NCBI GenBank assembly: GCA_947462335.1
Contig: OX381710.1
Location: 27,373,772 to 27,437,771 of the forward strand
Source of the DNA: Harmothoe impar
Taxonomy: Eukaryota > Annelida > Polychaeta > Phyllodocida > Polynoidae
Reading direction: 5' to 3'
DNA length: 64,000 nucleotides
The notes under the pieces were generated by a model. It saw only the letters and a list, made by a program, of their open reading frames with translations, was not told where the DNA came from and made no database searches. This document shows, in pieces, positions 34,548 through 45,084 of the stretch; position 1 is the stretch's first letter, and each line of letters begins with the position of its first letter. The position numbers were made by a program, and so were the translations under genes.

Positions 34548-37066
34548 TTAGTAGTTGACCGGATACAACAAATTCAATTCCTTGTTGAACTCCTCTTCAG
34601 ACTTTAGCTTTTGCATTTTGAGATCTAGGGCATTCCATAGGGAGACCCCTCTGTAGTAGGGGCTCTTCTGGAAGAAGGCTGATTTAGGCCGCCGAATTCT
34701 AAATTTCAGCTTTCTATCTCCTCTCGTGCGGGCATTTACCCCGGTAGTAGCCTCACCCTGGAGGGCAGATTTCCACATCAGTTTTGTTAGTTGCTTCTTG
34801 CGTTTGTCTTCCAGCTTCAAAACTCCTGTGATTGTGTGCAATGCATTGACGCTGACTTCTCTCATCCTGCTTTTTGTGCATATACGCAGAGCTCGATTTT
34901 GCAATTTCTGCAGTTTCGAAAGCTCTGATTGACATGCACTGCCGGTGTAGAAGCTGCAGTAGTCCATCACTGGGGCAATCATGCTTTTGTACACCGTTAG
35001 GCAGCAATCGTTTGGGACTCTTTTGCTCAGTCTTCCCAATTTGAAGACTTTGTTTCCCACCGATTTTTTCACCTTTCCAGTGTGTGGATTCACAGTAAGG
35101 GGGCCGTCTAGCTCAACTCCCAGGTAGTTGTATGTGTCGGTTCTGGGCAGGATGTCATTGCCCATTCTCAGCTCTAAGTCCCCACTTTGCTCGATTCGGT
35201 GCTTACTCCCGAAAAACATAGTCATGCTTTTCTCAGCGTTGACAGTCATGTGGTTTGATAGGCACCATCGGTGCAGTCTGACCAGGTCTTCTTGGAGAAG
35301 TCGCTTTGCTGTGTCACTGTCATCATGGCTCACGTAGACTACTACGTCGTCCGCATACATGACTGATTTTGCCGATTTCAGTGAGTCACATAAGTCGTTT
35401 ATAAATAGGACGAATAGTAAGGGTCCTAGTGTGGACCCCTGGGGGACCCCGAAATCCACTTTCGCTGCGCGAGAGAGGCTGCCATTAGCCTTTGTTTGGT
35501 GTCGCCTGTTGGATAGATAGGCTGAGAGCCATGTTTTCACTATCCTAGGCATGTTCAAGGCCTCTATCTTTCTGAGCAGGGTCACGTGATCTACACAATC
35601 GAACGCCTTCCGGTAGTCGACGAAGCATGCGGCTGTAATCAGCTTGTCATCTCTGGCAGAGAATAGGTCTTTCAATACTGTGAACACAGCGTTTACCGTG
35701 CCTCTCCCTTTTCTGAAGCCGAACTGATTGGGACTTAGTATGTTATTTTCTTCTAGATAGTTGCTGACGTAGTCATGCATTACTTTTTCCAAGATTTTGC
35801 CTGGAAGTGGGAGTAGGGTGATCGGCCTCCAGTTCTTGATATTGTGCAGGTCTCCTTTCTTGGGGATGGGTACAAGAATTCCGGTGGCCCATGTATCAGG
35901 AAATATACCTTCTTCCAGGGAGTTTCTGAAGATTTTGACTAGATGGCTAACCAGGAGTAGTAGCGCGTCCTTTAGGACTTTGCTGTTGATTGACTGGAGG
36001 CCAGATGATTTATCTGGATTGATTTGAAGAATGAGCGTGCGTACTGTGTCTTCATTGATTAGCTCTTCCAGGGGGAATATTTCTTCAGGCCCAATGTCAC
36101 CTCTGTCTTCTAGGTCCTCTCCCATTGGGTCAGGGTTGGCGTCACGGAACAGATGCTGTGGTGGTTGGAGCTGACCCAATTCGTCATAAAGGACCCGGCC
36201 AATATTTGAGAAGTAGGTATTAATGTAGTCCGCTGTCTCTTCGTCCGGCACCTTTACTCCCTCATCAGTCAGTTCTATGTGTTGTGTTGATTTATCGGGT
36301 TTTAGGAGTTTGTTCAACTCAGCCCAGAACCTTTTATGATTCCCTCTGGCTCGTTCAAGCCGGTTGGTCACATACTCCGCATCAGAGTTTTCTATTTGGC
36401 GACGTATTCTGTGAGTGAGTAGTCTGGATGTGCGTAATTCATTCACGTTTCCATGTCTCTGGTGCAATCTGATACACTCTTGTCTATCATTGATGAGCTC
36501 CGCAGTTTCGAATTCCCTAGTTATCCACGTGTCAGGTTTTTTCTTAATGACCATGGTTTTGCTAGGGCACACCCTGTCCAAGTATGACAGTATTGCGTTT
36601 TGCATCAGGTTCCACTGTACTTCCGGGTCTTTAGACGCGTCAAATTCCTCCCAACTGCGCTGTGCTAGTTCAGTGTACATCTCCTCTTTATTGTAGTGCC
36701 GGTAGGATCGTCCAATTATGGTGGTTCTGGTAAATACTTCACGCGGCTTCTTTCGTATAGCAAATACCGGGTAGTGGTCACTGAGCATTTCTTCGAGCGC
36801 CCCGCTGTGAGACACTATGTTGCAGTCTGTCATGATATGATCAATGCAAGTACCCCTGTTAGCATTCTCAGGATTCGGCCTGGTGATGTCATTGTGTTGG
36901 TGTCTCACCCCAGTTTCCCTGCAGAAGTCAATTAGGTGCTTTGCATTCGGTTCATTCCGCATGCGCATGTCTATATTTGTATCCCCCAGTATCCACAATT
37001 CGCCTTTGTCTCGGTCGAGTGAGTCGATTACCTCAGTTAGTTTGTCTAGATAGGTTACTGTGTTAA
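34548..37066 (-). CDS. LINE ORF2, endonuclease C-part and reverse transcriptase
   Basis: About 838 codons, ending in TAA at 34548-34550. Numbering from the GTG-start frame at 37073: the endonuclease half shows GDTN (30-33), the IDH motif (77-79) and SDH (98-100). Then comes a linker of about 250 residues. The reverse transcriptase (about 350-650) has NPDKSSG, VPIPKKGD, FGFRKGRGT, FVDYRKAFD (484-492), GVPQGSTLGP (542-551) and the catalytic YADD (573-576). A C-terminal domain follows, with CR1/Jockey-type basic sequence. The enzyme nicks target DNA and copies its RNA onto it. No frameshift or internal stop is present, so this part looks recently active. The first residues of the frame come from the inserted DNA element and are not native. 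Confidence 0.93.
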
Positions 37067-37274
37067 AGGACACCAGGAGGCATTTAGCTCAAAATTTAAA
37101 AAAACACATATAGTTGTAGTTTGAGATGTTATCTATCACATCGGAGCTTCATTTTCCTTTCTTATCTCATTATAAGTGTTATTTTATCCCCTTTTCTACT
37201 CATACCTCTGGGACCACGCTATCCATTTCTGAGGAGTGTTTACTTCCTCAATTTGACACTAGGTGGTGTGGGTG

Positions 37275-37290
37275 GTTGACCCCTAGCAAC
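37275..37290. promoter_or_regulatory. RFX-type X-box inside the TTAA element
   Basis: GTTGACCCCTAGCAAC is an imperfect palindrome matching the RFX X-box (GTTGCCATGGCAAC-like with 4-base spacer). In animals it marks ciliary gene promoters; here it lies in a transposon, so a function is only a possibility. Confidence 0.35.
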
Positions 37291-37758
37291 CCACGGTCAG
37301 GGTTGACTGCACACACTTCACTCTGCACTTAGCTTTTACCATAGTATCGGGCACTAGGGCCAGCTTGGGTTTTGAGTCAGTGTTGCCATGACCAATGTAA
37401 TGATAGGGATGACATCCAAATTATTTTCATTTTAATTATGACTACAATGGTCTTGATTTTTCGGTTATATGGATATCAAAATACCTTTAGTATTATAGAG
37501 ATAAAAAATTGTTCACACTTTGACAAACAAAGGGTACAATTGTCAAATAGAACATTAAGCCAGTTCTGGGTGGAATATTTAATCAATTTTAAAACAGTTT
37601 TAAACCGGTGAATTTTGCAGCTATCTGTGAGTTCAAGTGTGTATCGATATGATGTATTAGTATCACGGGACACATTCGTCTAATTTCTATAGTATACTAC
37701 AGGTATTATACTTTTTACTTGGTGTTACAGAGCTAAGGTGGTACCTAAATCAACTATA

Positions 37759-38046
37759 GGCCAAAAAAAAAGGTTTGTTTCAGGTCACCGGACCGACCCT
37801 ATCTAAACAAGGCAGACCCTACGTGTTTTTTTTATCTAATTCTGAAGAATTTTTTATATTTTTACACTTTTTTGGGGTCAATTTTAGATTAACAAAAGTT
37901 TTGGGAAATTCTTCCCATTTTTACACTTTATTGGGTCGATTTTAAGGTATGTAAAAAAAAAAAGTAAAAAAATAAGAAAAACCAACCTACCGACCCTAGA
38001 GTTTCTTCCCATATTACCTGAAACAAACCTTTTTTTTAATTTGGCC
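37759..38046. mobile_element. Harbinger-like MITE, nested copy (288 bp)
   Basis: Inverted ends: GGCCAAAAAAAAAGGTTTGT and onward TTTCAGGT on the left, ACCTGAAACAAACC then TTTGGCC on the right. Both ends are flanked by ATA (37756-37758 and 38047-38049), a 3-bp duplication as made by PIF/Harbinger transposases. It is AT-rich inside with GACCCTA words near both ends, and has no coding capacity. It shares ends and subterminal GACC(C)TACC words with the copy at 57196-57856. Confidence 0.75.
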
Positions 38047-38109
38047 ATATCAGCTATATGCCTCTATCCCTCTGTGCACATTTGGAAACCCAAAACAACT
38101 CCCGCCCCC

Positions 38110-38720
38110 CTGTCCCCTCCCGCGACACAGGTCCGTACCTCCCCAGCCACACCACCTGTGGAAGCCCTCACAAACCCCCGTCTCCCCCAGTCCCCACAGG
38201 TCCGTACCTACCCTGCCACATCACAGGAAAAGCCCTCACAAAGCCCCCCGCCTCCCCCTGTCCCCTCCCCCGCCACAGGTCCGTACCTACCCCGCCACAT
38301 CACAGGAGAAGCCCTCACAAAGCCCCCCGCCTCCCCCTGTCCCCTCCCCTGCCACAGGTCCGTACCTACCCCGCCACATCACAGGAGAAGCCCTCACAAA
38401 GCCCCCGCCTCCCCCTGTCCCCTCCCCTGCCACAGGTCCGTACCTACCCCGCCACATCACAGGAGAAGCCCTCACAAAGCCCCCGCCTCCCCCTGTCCCC
38501 TCCCCCGCCACAGGTCCGTACCTACCCTGCCACATCACAGGAGAAGCCCTCACAAAGCCCCCGCCTCCCCCTGTCCCCTCCCCCGCCACAGGTCCGTACC
38601 TACCCCGCCACATCACAGGAGAAGCCCTCACAAAGCCCCCCGCCTCCCCCTGTCCCCTCCCCTGCCACAGGTCCGTACCTACCCCTCCTACATCACAGGG
38701 GGAGGTCCCTGTCTCTCCCT
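38110..38720 (+). repeat. 78/79-bp minisatellite, about 7 copies
   Basis: The word GCCCTCACAAA starts at 38232, 38311, 38390, 38468, 38546 and 38624, so units are 79 or 78 bp. Shorter and more diverged units occur at both edges. Each unit has CCCCTGTCCCCTCCC, CCACAGGTCCGTACCTACC and CACATCACAGGAGAAG. Because 78 is a multiple of 3 and the unit lacks stops, frames of about 250 codons appear on both strands; these are repeat artefacts. The high copy similarity implies recent expansion inside the transposon. Confidence 0.97.
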
Positions 38721-39000
38721 GTCCCCCTGGAAGGTAGAAGACAAGTTTTCTCCTGGACCTCAGGTTCAGGCTACTCCCCTACCCCCTGCAAGGGTCAGGA
38801 ATTTAGTATTTAAGGCATGATATTTTTATTTTTCTTCCGTGAACAGTTTACAATATTTTATTCTCAATCTGAGCTTTCCAGGGATATTTAAATATTGATC
38901 CTAAACATGCTGTAACTATGCTGAATATCCCCTGTAAAACATGGCACCACCCCCTCAGTGGTAACCTCTATGACAGTGCTGGTGTTCTATGGGTTGCCAC

Positions 39001-39020
39001 GCCGTGTGACGTCACACGGC
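39001..39020. promoter_or_regulatory. 20-bp perfect palindrome containing a CRE
   Basis: GCCGTGTGACGTCACACGGC reads the same on both strands and has the CREB/ATF core TGACGTCA at its centre. It lies in the right part of the TTAA element. Whether it is used is unknown. Confidence 0.5.
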
Positions 39021-39217
39021 CCAGGAGAGGTGTAGTTCACAGCACTGCCGTCCTGGGGCAGCACCAACACCATGAAACTTTTATTGGGGGAACCTTCCCC
39101 TTAAAATGCTTATAAAGTCGTTAATAATTGTTATTTTGATTCAATTTAAAAACCATTAATTATTTTTAGACCACATACATTGTGTGTATATATCAGATAT
39201 GACGGGTATGGTGTCCT

Positions 39218-39840
39218 TTAATGTGAGGAGCTTTGTAAGTATTTACCAAGTAGAGATTCTTATAGTTAGGTTTAGTGACATGTACGGTCATAACCTCAAT
39301 GTCATCTTCCATCCTGCATGATTCTGTGATGACGTTGCAATAGCCATTGTATTTATTATCCACATACGTGATGACACCCCCCCCTCGTCTGGTATATCTG
39401 TCTAACCTAAAGGCAATTTTACCAAACCAAGAGGTATCTACCTCATCGTCGATTTCATCTAGCCAACTTTCACAGATACAGACGAAGTCAGTCGATGTGA
39501 AATTCAATTTTATTTCGGGTAACTTTCCGCGTACACTTCTCGCATTCAGACTTATGATTTTAACTCCTTTCAGACCCGCTAGGTGTTTTGCTACATGGGT
39601 AGTCATGTTATAAGAATGTCCTAGTATCACGCAATAAGCCTCGAGTCTTTTAGCATATACGGTTGTTGCAGGTGATTGTGATGGTGAGTGAGCAGGTAGT
39701 AAGCTGCTCACAGAGTTATTTAGCCCGCGGTGTTTATCCGAAAGTTTTAAATGTTCACAAGGGGTAGAAAAGATAGCTACCCGGTCAACCCTAAACCCCA
39801 ACAGAACAACAATTTGAACAATGAACAGTAATGTGTCTTT
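39218..39840 (-). CDS. LINE ORF2, N-terminal endonuclease part
   Basis: The frame is open from a stop at 39841-39843 to the TTAA at 39218-39221. Endonuclease motifs: SLNARS with the conserved Asn, CESWL with the metal-binding Glu, RRGGGVITYV, and LVNTYKAP. The first ATG in frame is at 39604-39606 and gives MTTHVAKHLAGLKG just before the endonuclease, a plausible start. The frame upstream of it has no ATG and may be leader or an eroded 5' region. This piece and the piece ending at 37066 join without frame change when the insert plus one TTAA is ignored, so together they are one protein of roughly 970-1,040 residues. Confidence 0.88.
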
Positions 39841-39844
39841 TCAG

Positions 39845-40440
39845 TCAATATGAGTTGGGTTTCAGATAAATACACGCCAATTATCGGAGTGATATGCCAA
39901 CGTCAAGTAGCGCTAGTGCGTCTCAAAATATCAGCAGGCGTGTTATATCTATGACAATGCACACATTCTGCAATACAACAATTAAAGGTAGACTTGGTGA
40001 TTGTATACCAACAGCACAAGTGACACCTATTGCCAGCTGGCTAATATGAGTGTCAGGTACAATGCTAATTATGTTGAGTAATAATTCGACAATTAGTTAG
40101 TGCAGTGAACAACAAATCAAAATACAGTGGTGGTTACAAGCCGAGTGGTTTATATTATATTATGTTCTACTGATATCATCCGTTCACCACGTACAAAATA
40201 TATTCTCTATGCTACCTGGGTATACATAATATATATACTCCCCGATGCCATACCCTTCCCCAGCTATATTCCTCTTTCTTTAATCCAATACTATCGTCAC
40301 CCTAATGCTCGCTCTCTGTTTCTTTGTTCTGTTTCCATAGCTTTAGAGTAGTGTACAGGACTGACAGTATACTAATAGCCCATGGTAAACTTATGTTCTC
40401 TCCTCCTCACCTGGTCCATACTATCTCCGGAATTCAAGAT
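39845..40440. other. Non-coding stretch, possibly 5' part of the LINE
   Basis: This lies upstream of the LINE frame on the minus strand. It could include a 5' untranslated region, but no boundary or duplication is visible. Confidence 0.3.
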
Positions 40441-40449
40441 GATATAAAA

Positions 40450-40470
40450 TTATATATAATTATATATATA

Positions 40471-40518
<48 letters not shown>

Positions 40519-40519
40519 T
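40450..40519 (+). repeat. (TA)n microsatellite
   Basis: TA repeat with a few TAAT interruptions in its first half. Confidence 0.98.
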
Positions 40520-41480
40520 TCCCCAATATCCTCCGATGTACACCCCCCTCCATACATGTATTCTTACCCTTCCCCAGTCACATTCCTGCTTCTCCAATCT
40601 AATACTTTCGTCCCTCTGTTGCTTGCTCTACGTTCCTTTTTTCTGCTTCCATATCTATAGGTTTTCCTATAAAGAAGCTAATGTAATCAGATATTCTTCA
40701 AAATATGATACTTTATCCATTGTGTTGCCTTCCCATGTGGCTAAATCTGATTAGTATTAGTGCTTTACATTATGCTGCATGGGTACCTGCACACCTGCTT
40801 GTTCCCAGGAGTCGTGGAATCCAGCTGCGTTTTTGGGTAACTTTTAGTAACTCAATGCTAAGACGCTGTGCATAAAGAGTGGCCGTGTGGGCATCTACAT
40901 CTACAACAATGGAATAGTCATTTATTGATAACAGGGGGTGGGGGTTGGTGCTTTTCCTTTCTACCTCCCCCCTGATGGGTTCAAATTGATCGGACGACCC
41001 CTTTTAGCTATAGTAACGAATTTTTAGGCCCACCCAAAATATCCACTAACCGCCTTACCCCGACATTCACTCTATGCAACAAAAAAGAAAAGAAAAAACA
41101 TAACATTTATATACTGTAGTAAAAATACCTAGGAGCTACGACGACCTATGTGGACACTCGGTGTTATGTACATTATATCTTGTTATATCATCTGGTTTTC
41201 TGTATTGTTTTATCCATTACCTTCTTTTTGGTGGTGCAGGGACCTTTAGTCAATTGAGACTATATACTTTGTTCTTCCCTTTCCCCTCTCTTTCTTCTTT
41301 GTGTAATTGCCTTTATGTGTTCACCTGTGTTGTCCCTCATCTCATTTAAGTGTTACCCATGGACCCTGTTGTCACAGGTTCGGTCTGTACGGGCCCTACA
41401 GACCTGCTAACCAACCTTTGGCTGGGTTGATTTTAAAACTATATCATCATCCATCGACCCCCTATTGTTAAATAATGGCC
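40520..41480. other. Non-coding stretch
   Basis: Several TTC/CCT-rich segments; no supported feature. Confidence 0.4.
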
Positions 41481-41484
41481 ATTC

Positions 41485-41880
41485 CCTAATACAAGAAACA
41501 TCCCATTCCAACAACCGCCGACCCATCCACACACTAACACATCCACTAGAAGCATACATCCACACAATCACCAGCTCATACACACAACCATAAACACCCT
41601 CCTAACCATCTATCCACTTATTTACTGAAGCACCAACCCGTCTATCCAGTCACCAAGATAAGCATGCCTGCACATATATCCACTTAACAACCCATGAGAC
41701 CACTCAGAAACACAGCCACTTATCCATCTATCTACCGACCCAACTACCATCTATCCACTATAAACTCACCCATCTAACAGCCCATATTCTCCTTCACACA
41801 CATCCATCCATCCATCCATCCATTTGTCCATCCATTCGTCCACACATCCACCTATACCCTCAACCAGGTTCATCGTCCAA
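41485..41880 (+). repeat. CCATCCAC-rich low-complexity tract with (CATC)n core
   Basis: Degenerate ATCCAC/CCATC words fill the region. A pure CATC core stands at 41801-41823. It probably grew from a tetranucleotide repeat. Confidence 0.8.
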
Positions 41881-42119
41881 CCCTACAGCATGCAGGTTGC
41901 TTCGACAACCCCATTGTCACTAAAGTCGGATCAGTCCGTTTGTACCTCACATATATAACCTATATATGTCTACATGCATCCTCTTATCCCACAGAACATC
42001 TAATCCCTCCCCCACAACCCCTGCGTCGTGGTCTACTAGCGCCGCCTGTTTTCTGGACAACCTCAACCTCTTCCCTCCCAACCCCACCCAAAGTGTGGTT
42101 CGGTCGCGTGCTCTGCCTA

Positions 42120-42530
42120 GCCATAGGGGGCGACCGGGGCAAAGTCAGGTCGAGGGGAAGGCGAGGGGGGGCGAGGGGGAGGCGAGGGGAGGGTTTAGGG
42201 AGGGTTAGAGGTGGGCTCCATGTCTGTAGCAGTGAGAGGGGGCAGCAGTGCTGCATTGATTGGGGTCTTGAGGGGCGACGTTATAACAAATGACAACCAA
42301 CATTATGATTGGAGCTAAAGGAAGGAAAAACGGAGCAATTTATGGCTGAACCCAAACGTCGGTGGCGTGTCGGCGTTTTGGCGGCGTTGGGCAGGGGGCC
42401 AAAGGTGGAGGCTTGGAGTGGAACAGACAGGGAGGGAAGTGGGGGGGGGGGGGGGAGTGGGAGGGGGAGTGCTTGAGGGGACAGAGTGTGTGTTAGGTGG
42501 GGGTGGGGGGGGGGGGGGTGCATGGGGTTA
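42120..42530 (+). repeat. G-rich tract with quadruplex-type motifs
   Basis: Runs of GGGG separated by 1-5 bases occur at 42153-42206 and again at 42437-42520, including two runs of 13 or more G. Both can form G-quadruplexes on the plus strand. The glycine-, proline- or arginine-rich frames over it are composition artefacts. Confidence 0.75.
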
Positions 42531-42659
42531 TAAATGTGCCGCCCGTTAGGGTGCACTGCAGCTCGGCTGGGGGCGCCCAGCATGGATCCCACCACTAAAC
42601 TGACTTCTGATAGCTTAGTGATGTCTGAATCAAGCTGCTGCACATATCCGTTTTTAGCC

Positions 42660-42830
42660 ACTTAATTTCGGGTTTATATACATTGAAGGTCAAACATGGA
42701 TATCATTGGGGTTCACCTATTTCGGGTGATGCATTAAAGGTTCAACATGAATATAAAACAGTTTATACCTACTTAATTTATGGTTATTATGCATTCTAGG
42801 TCAAACAGGAATAATAATGGAGGACATCCC
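42660..42830 (+). repeat. Three diverged units of about 55 bp
   Basis: Each unit starts with CTTAATTT or CTATTT, continues CGGGTTTAT...GCATT, and contains AGGTCAAACA or AGGTTCAACA. Starts are near 42660, 42717 and 42772. Confidence 0.6.
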
Positions 42831-42834
42831 TTTG

Positions 42835-44870
42835 ACCGCGATCTAACCGTTCTTTTCCGGGTACTCTCCCCGACCCATATCTAGGATAACAAGCCACTAA
42901 AACACAGGAATAAGCCATCTAAAAGACCACCGAACACTGATGGGAGGTCAGCCAAAATTAAAAGTCAAATCAGGTGCAGCTAAGCCATCTAATGCGCTGG
43001 ATGGGGAAGCACATTGGAAGCCACTCTCGAAGCCAGATAAAGGTCCAGATACACGTGGAAGCCACATAGTCATGGTGAACTTTATCTTGCAACTGATTGA
43101 GGTGGACAACCACAACAACTAATCCATATTGCGATTAATGGCAGTTTTTGCCACATTCAGTTGATTGATGCATGTGAGGATTGTGGATGATGAGGTCCTT
43201 ATGTAAAACACACATCAACCTTCCTCAGTTCTAATTTGCAACATGATACATGGATGGAAATCCTATGGGGAAAGCACTGTATAATATAACAATTCATATA
43301 TAAGTATGAATCTGTAATTTATACAGCCGAGAATAGCCACCCGACCACGTAGTTCAACATGTCTATAGCATTTGCAATCACAATGAATGCCATCTTAATT
43401 ACTGTTGGCGGGACTGCATCTTAATTAGCCATACAGTCATATGGGCCATTCCAGCAGGACACAATGATACCGTGAGCTCAGGGCAGCTCCCTTGGTGGGC
43501 AATGCTATATATAGACATGAGCTGTCCGCAATTTGGGACAGATGTAAGCAAAGGCAATAGTCAGGATGTCAGCGGATACATTTTTGTATATGCGCCCCAG
43601 CAAAGGCCACACTATATACACAATGTCTGTACTGTAAAGATATCTGTCTGTGGAAATGCATAGCCAGCGGACAATAATGGATGGTAAAGGGCAGGCGGTT
43701 TGGTGTGAGCGGCACAACACCCAGTGCTGCCCACAGCTCCAGTGCGGCGGCTCTTGGATGGACGGCTGCTGAGATGTGCACATTGTTCCAGGCAATATGC
43801 AGTAAAGCATGGCCCCGGACCCCCACTTTATTACCTTTAATTCTGAGCGCGCGACGCGAGTTGAACTATTTCACATCTACGCTGTGTGCCTGATGCGCCG
43901 GGGCCCTGCCCTCGGGCAGCTGCCCAACACCAGGCAATAGCTGCCATAACTTGCTCGTCGAGACAGGCCATAGAGGAGGATAGTGAGCAGTTCGTAGAAG
44001 AGTAAGGGAGGGGTGGGGTAGGGCCGCTCAAGGGAGAAAAAAGGGCAGTTTGTGAGCTCTATAGAGATGTGCTAAGAGACTACCTATCTACCAACTGTCT
44101 CCTCGTGCCTCGCGTTGCCTACACACCCCTCGATACCTTATATTATACCAATTCGGACTGTTCATCAGCTTCTCTGTCCTGCCTTCCCACCTATACTTGC
44201 CTGTCTCTCTCCTGCTTACTTGCCTTCCCTTCCTAACCTTCCTGGCCTTTCTGGCCTTTCTGGCCTGCCTGGCCTTACGTCCCTCTTCCCCTTCTGCCCT
44301 TCTGCCTGAATCCCTCTGACCCTAAATGTCAATTTGTTTTTACCCCCATGAGCTTGCCAGGACAATCTCTGTGGCCAGAATGGGTGGCTGGTAGAGAGGG
44401 AGGGAGGGGGTGGTCTGGGAGATTACCCCGACGACAAAAGTCAGTGAGGCCCTGTTGGCCGCCGACCGCCTCAATACCTCTGTCCTAGCTACTTTTACGA
44501 GCGCTCTGTTAAAAAACAGTCCTTCCACGAAGCTGGTGCCAGGCCAGCCATCCGGCCATATCCCCTCCCCCTTCTCACCACACGCCCACATCCCCTCCAA
44601 CCAACCACGCCAGCCAGAAAACGACCACTAAAGGCACAATAGGAAAGGCCAGGTCGGGTTGGCGACTATAGTAGGCAGCGGCAAGGTTGGTGGTTCCTGC
44701 TCTTTGCTGGTCCGCTCTCATGACCCTTTCTCCAGGGTGACCGCCGAAAAGAATGGCGATGGACAGGCGGACAGAAGGCGGTGTGGCTTTTTCCGCTCGT
44801 GGAGTAGGCATGGTGGGTGGGGGGAGAAGGGAATGGGATAGAGGGGAGGTGCTTAGGTCTGCAGTCTCCT
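42835..44870. other. Non-coding stretch
   Basis: Contains CT-rich sequence near 44180-44310 with repeated GGCCTTTCT words. Frames here overlap on both strands and match no family. Confidence 0.4.
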
Positions 44871-44879
44871 CCGTTTGCT

Positions 44880-45080
44880 ACCCGCCCGCCCAGCACAGGC
44901 TGCTTTTATGACGGGCGCGGAAATGCGGACTGACAGCCTGAATGGGGCACGGCGGCAGAGAGAAGGTGGGGCGCCCGGGCGCCGGTTTGAGCGCGGCAGC
45001 GAAACGCCGGGCGCCACTTAGGGCTGGGCGGGCGAGTGACTATAGCAGCCAGGAGAGGCTTCTCATTGCTGGCCGGTAAT
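44880..45080. promoter_or_regulatory. CpG-rich patch with E2F-type site
   Basis: Very CpG-rich (GCGCCCGGGCGCCGG, GAGCGCGGCAGCG). GGCGCGGAAA (44916-44925), whose complement is TTTCCGCGCC, is a perfect E2F site. This is a good candidate for a CpG-type promoter; no adjoining exon could be assigned. Confidence 0.35.
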
Positions 45081-45084
45081 GTAG

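Larger units (their letters stand above)
37067..39217. mobile_element. 2,151-bp non-autonomous TTAA element (piggyBac/Kolobok type)
   Basis: TTAA flanks both ends (37063-37066 and 39218-39221). The ends AGGACACCA and TGGTGTCCT form 9-bp terminal inverted repeats. TTAA duplication is the hallmark of piggyBac and Kolobok elements; an AGG start fits Kolobok better, but the family is uncertain. No transposase frame is present. It carries a nested Harbinger-like MITE (37759-38046), a 78/79-bp minisatellite (38110-38720), an RFX-type X-box and a CRE palindrome. The host site is the endonuclease of the LINE, and the coding frame across the empty site is intact. Confidence 0.88.
34049..39840 (-). mobile_element. 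APE-type LINE (CR1/Jockey-like), interrupted
   Basis: A non-LTR retrotransposon on the minus strand. Its 3' end has AATAAAAGA followed by a (TTCAA)n tail (34049-34069) instead of poly-A, as in CR1-like elements. The coding region carries an apurinic-type endonuclease and then a reverse transcriptase. It is broken by a DNA element at 37067-39217 inserted at a TTAA within the endonuclease. The 5' end beyond 39840 is not defined: the frame is closed there by a stop, and no promoter was recognised. No target-site duplication of the LINE was found. Confidence 0.9.

Noticed and set aside
34726..37053. Plus-strand and alternative minus-strand frames over the LINE
   Set aside because: Shadows of the reverse-transcriptase frame; no motifs of their own.
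38041..38820. Proline-rich open frames of about 250-260 codons on the plus strand and 114 on the minus strand
   Set aside because: They lie on the 78/79-bp minisatellite, are open in several frames and both strands, and change frame where units are 79 bp.
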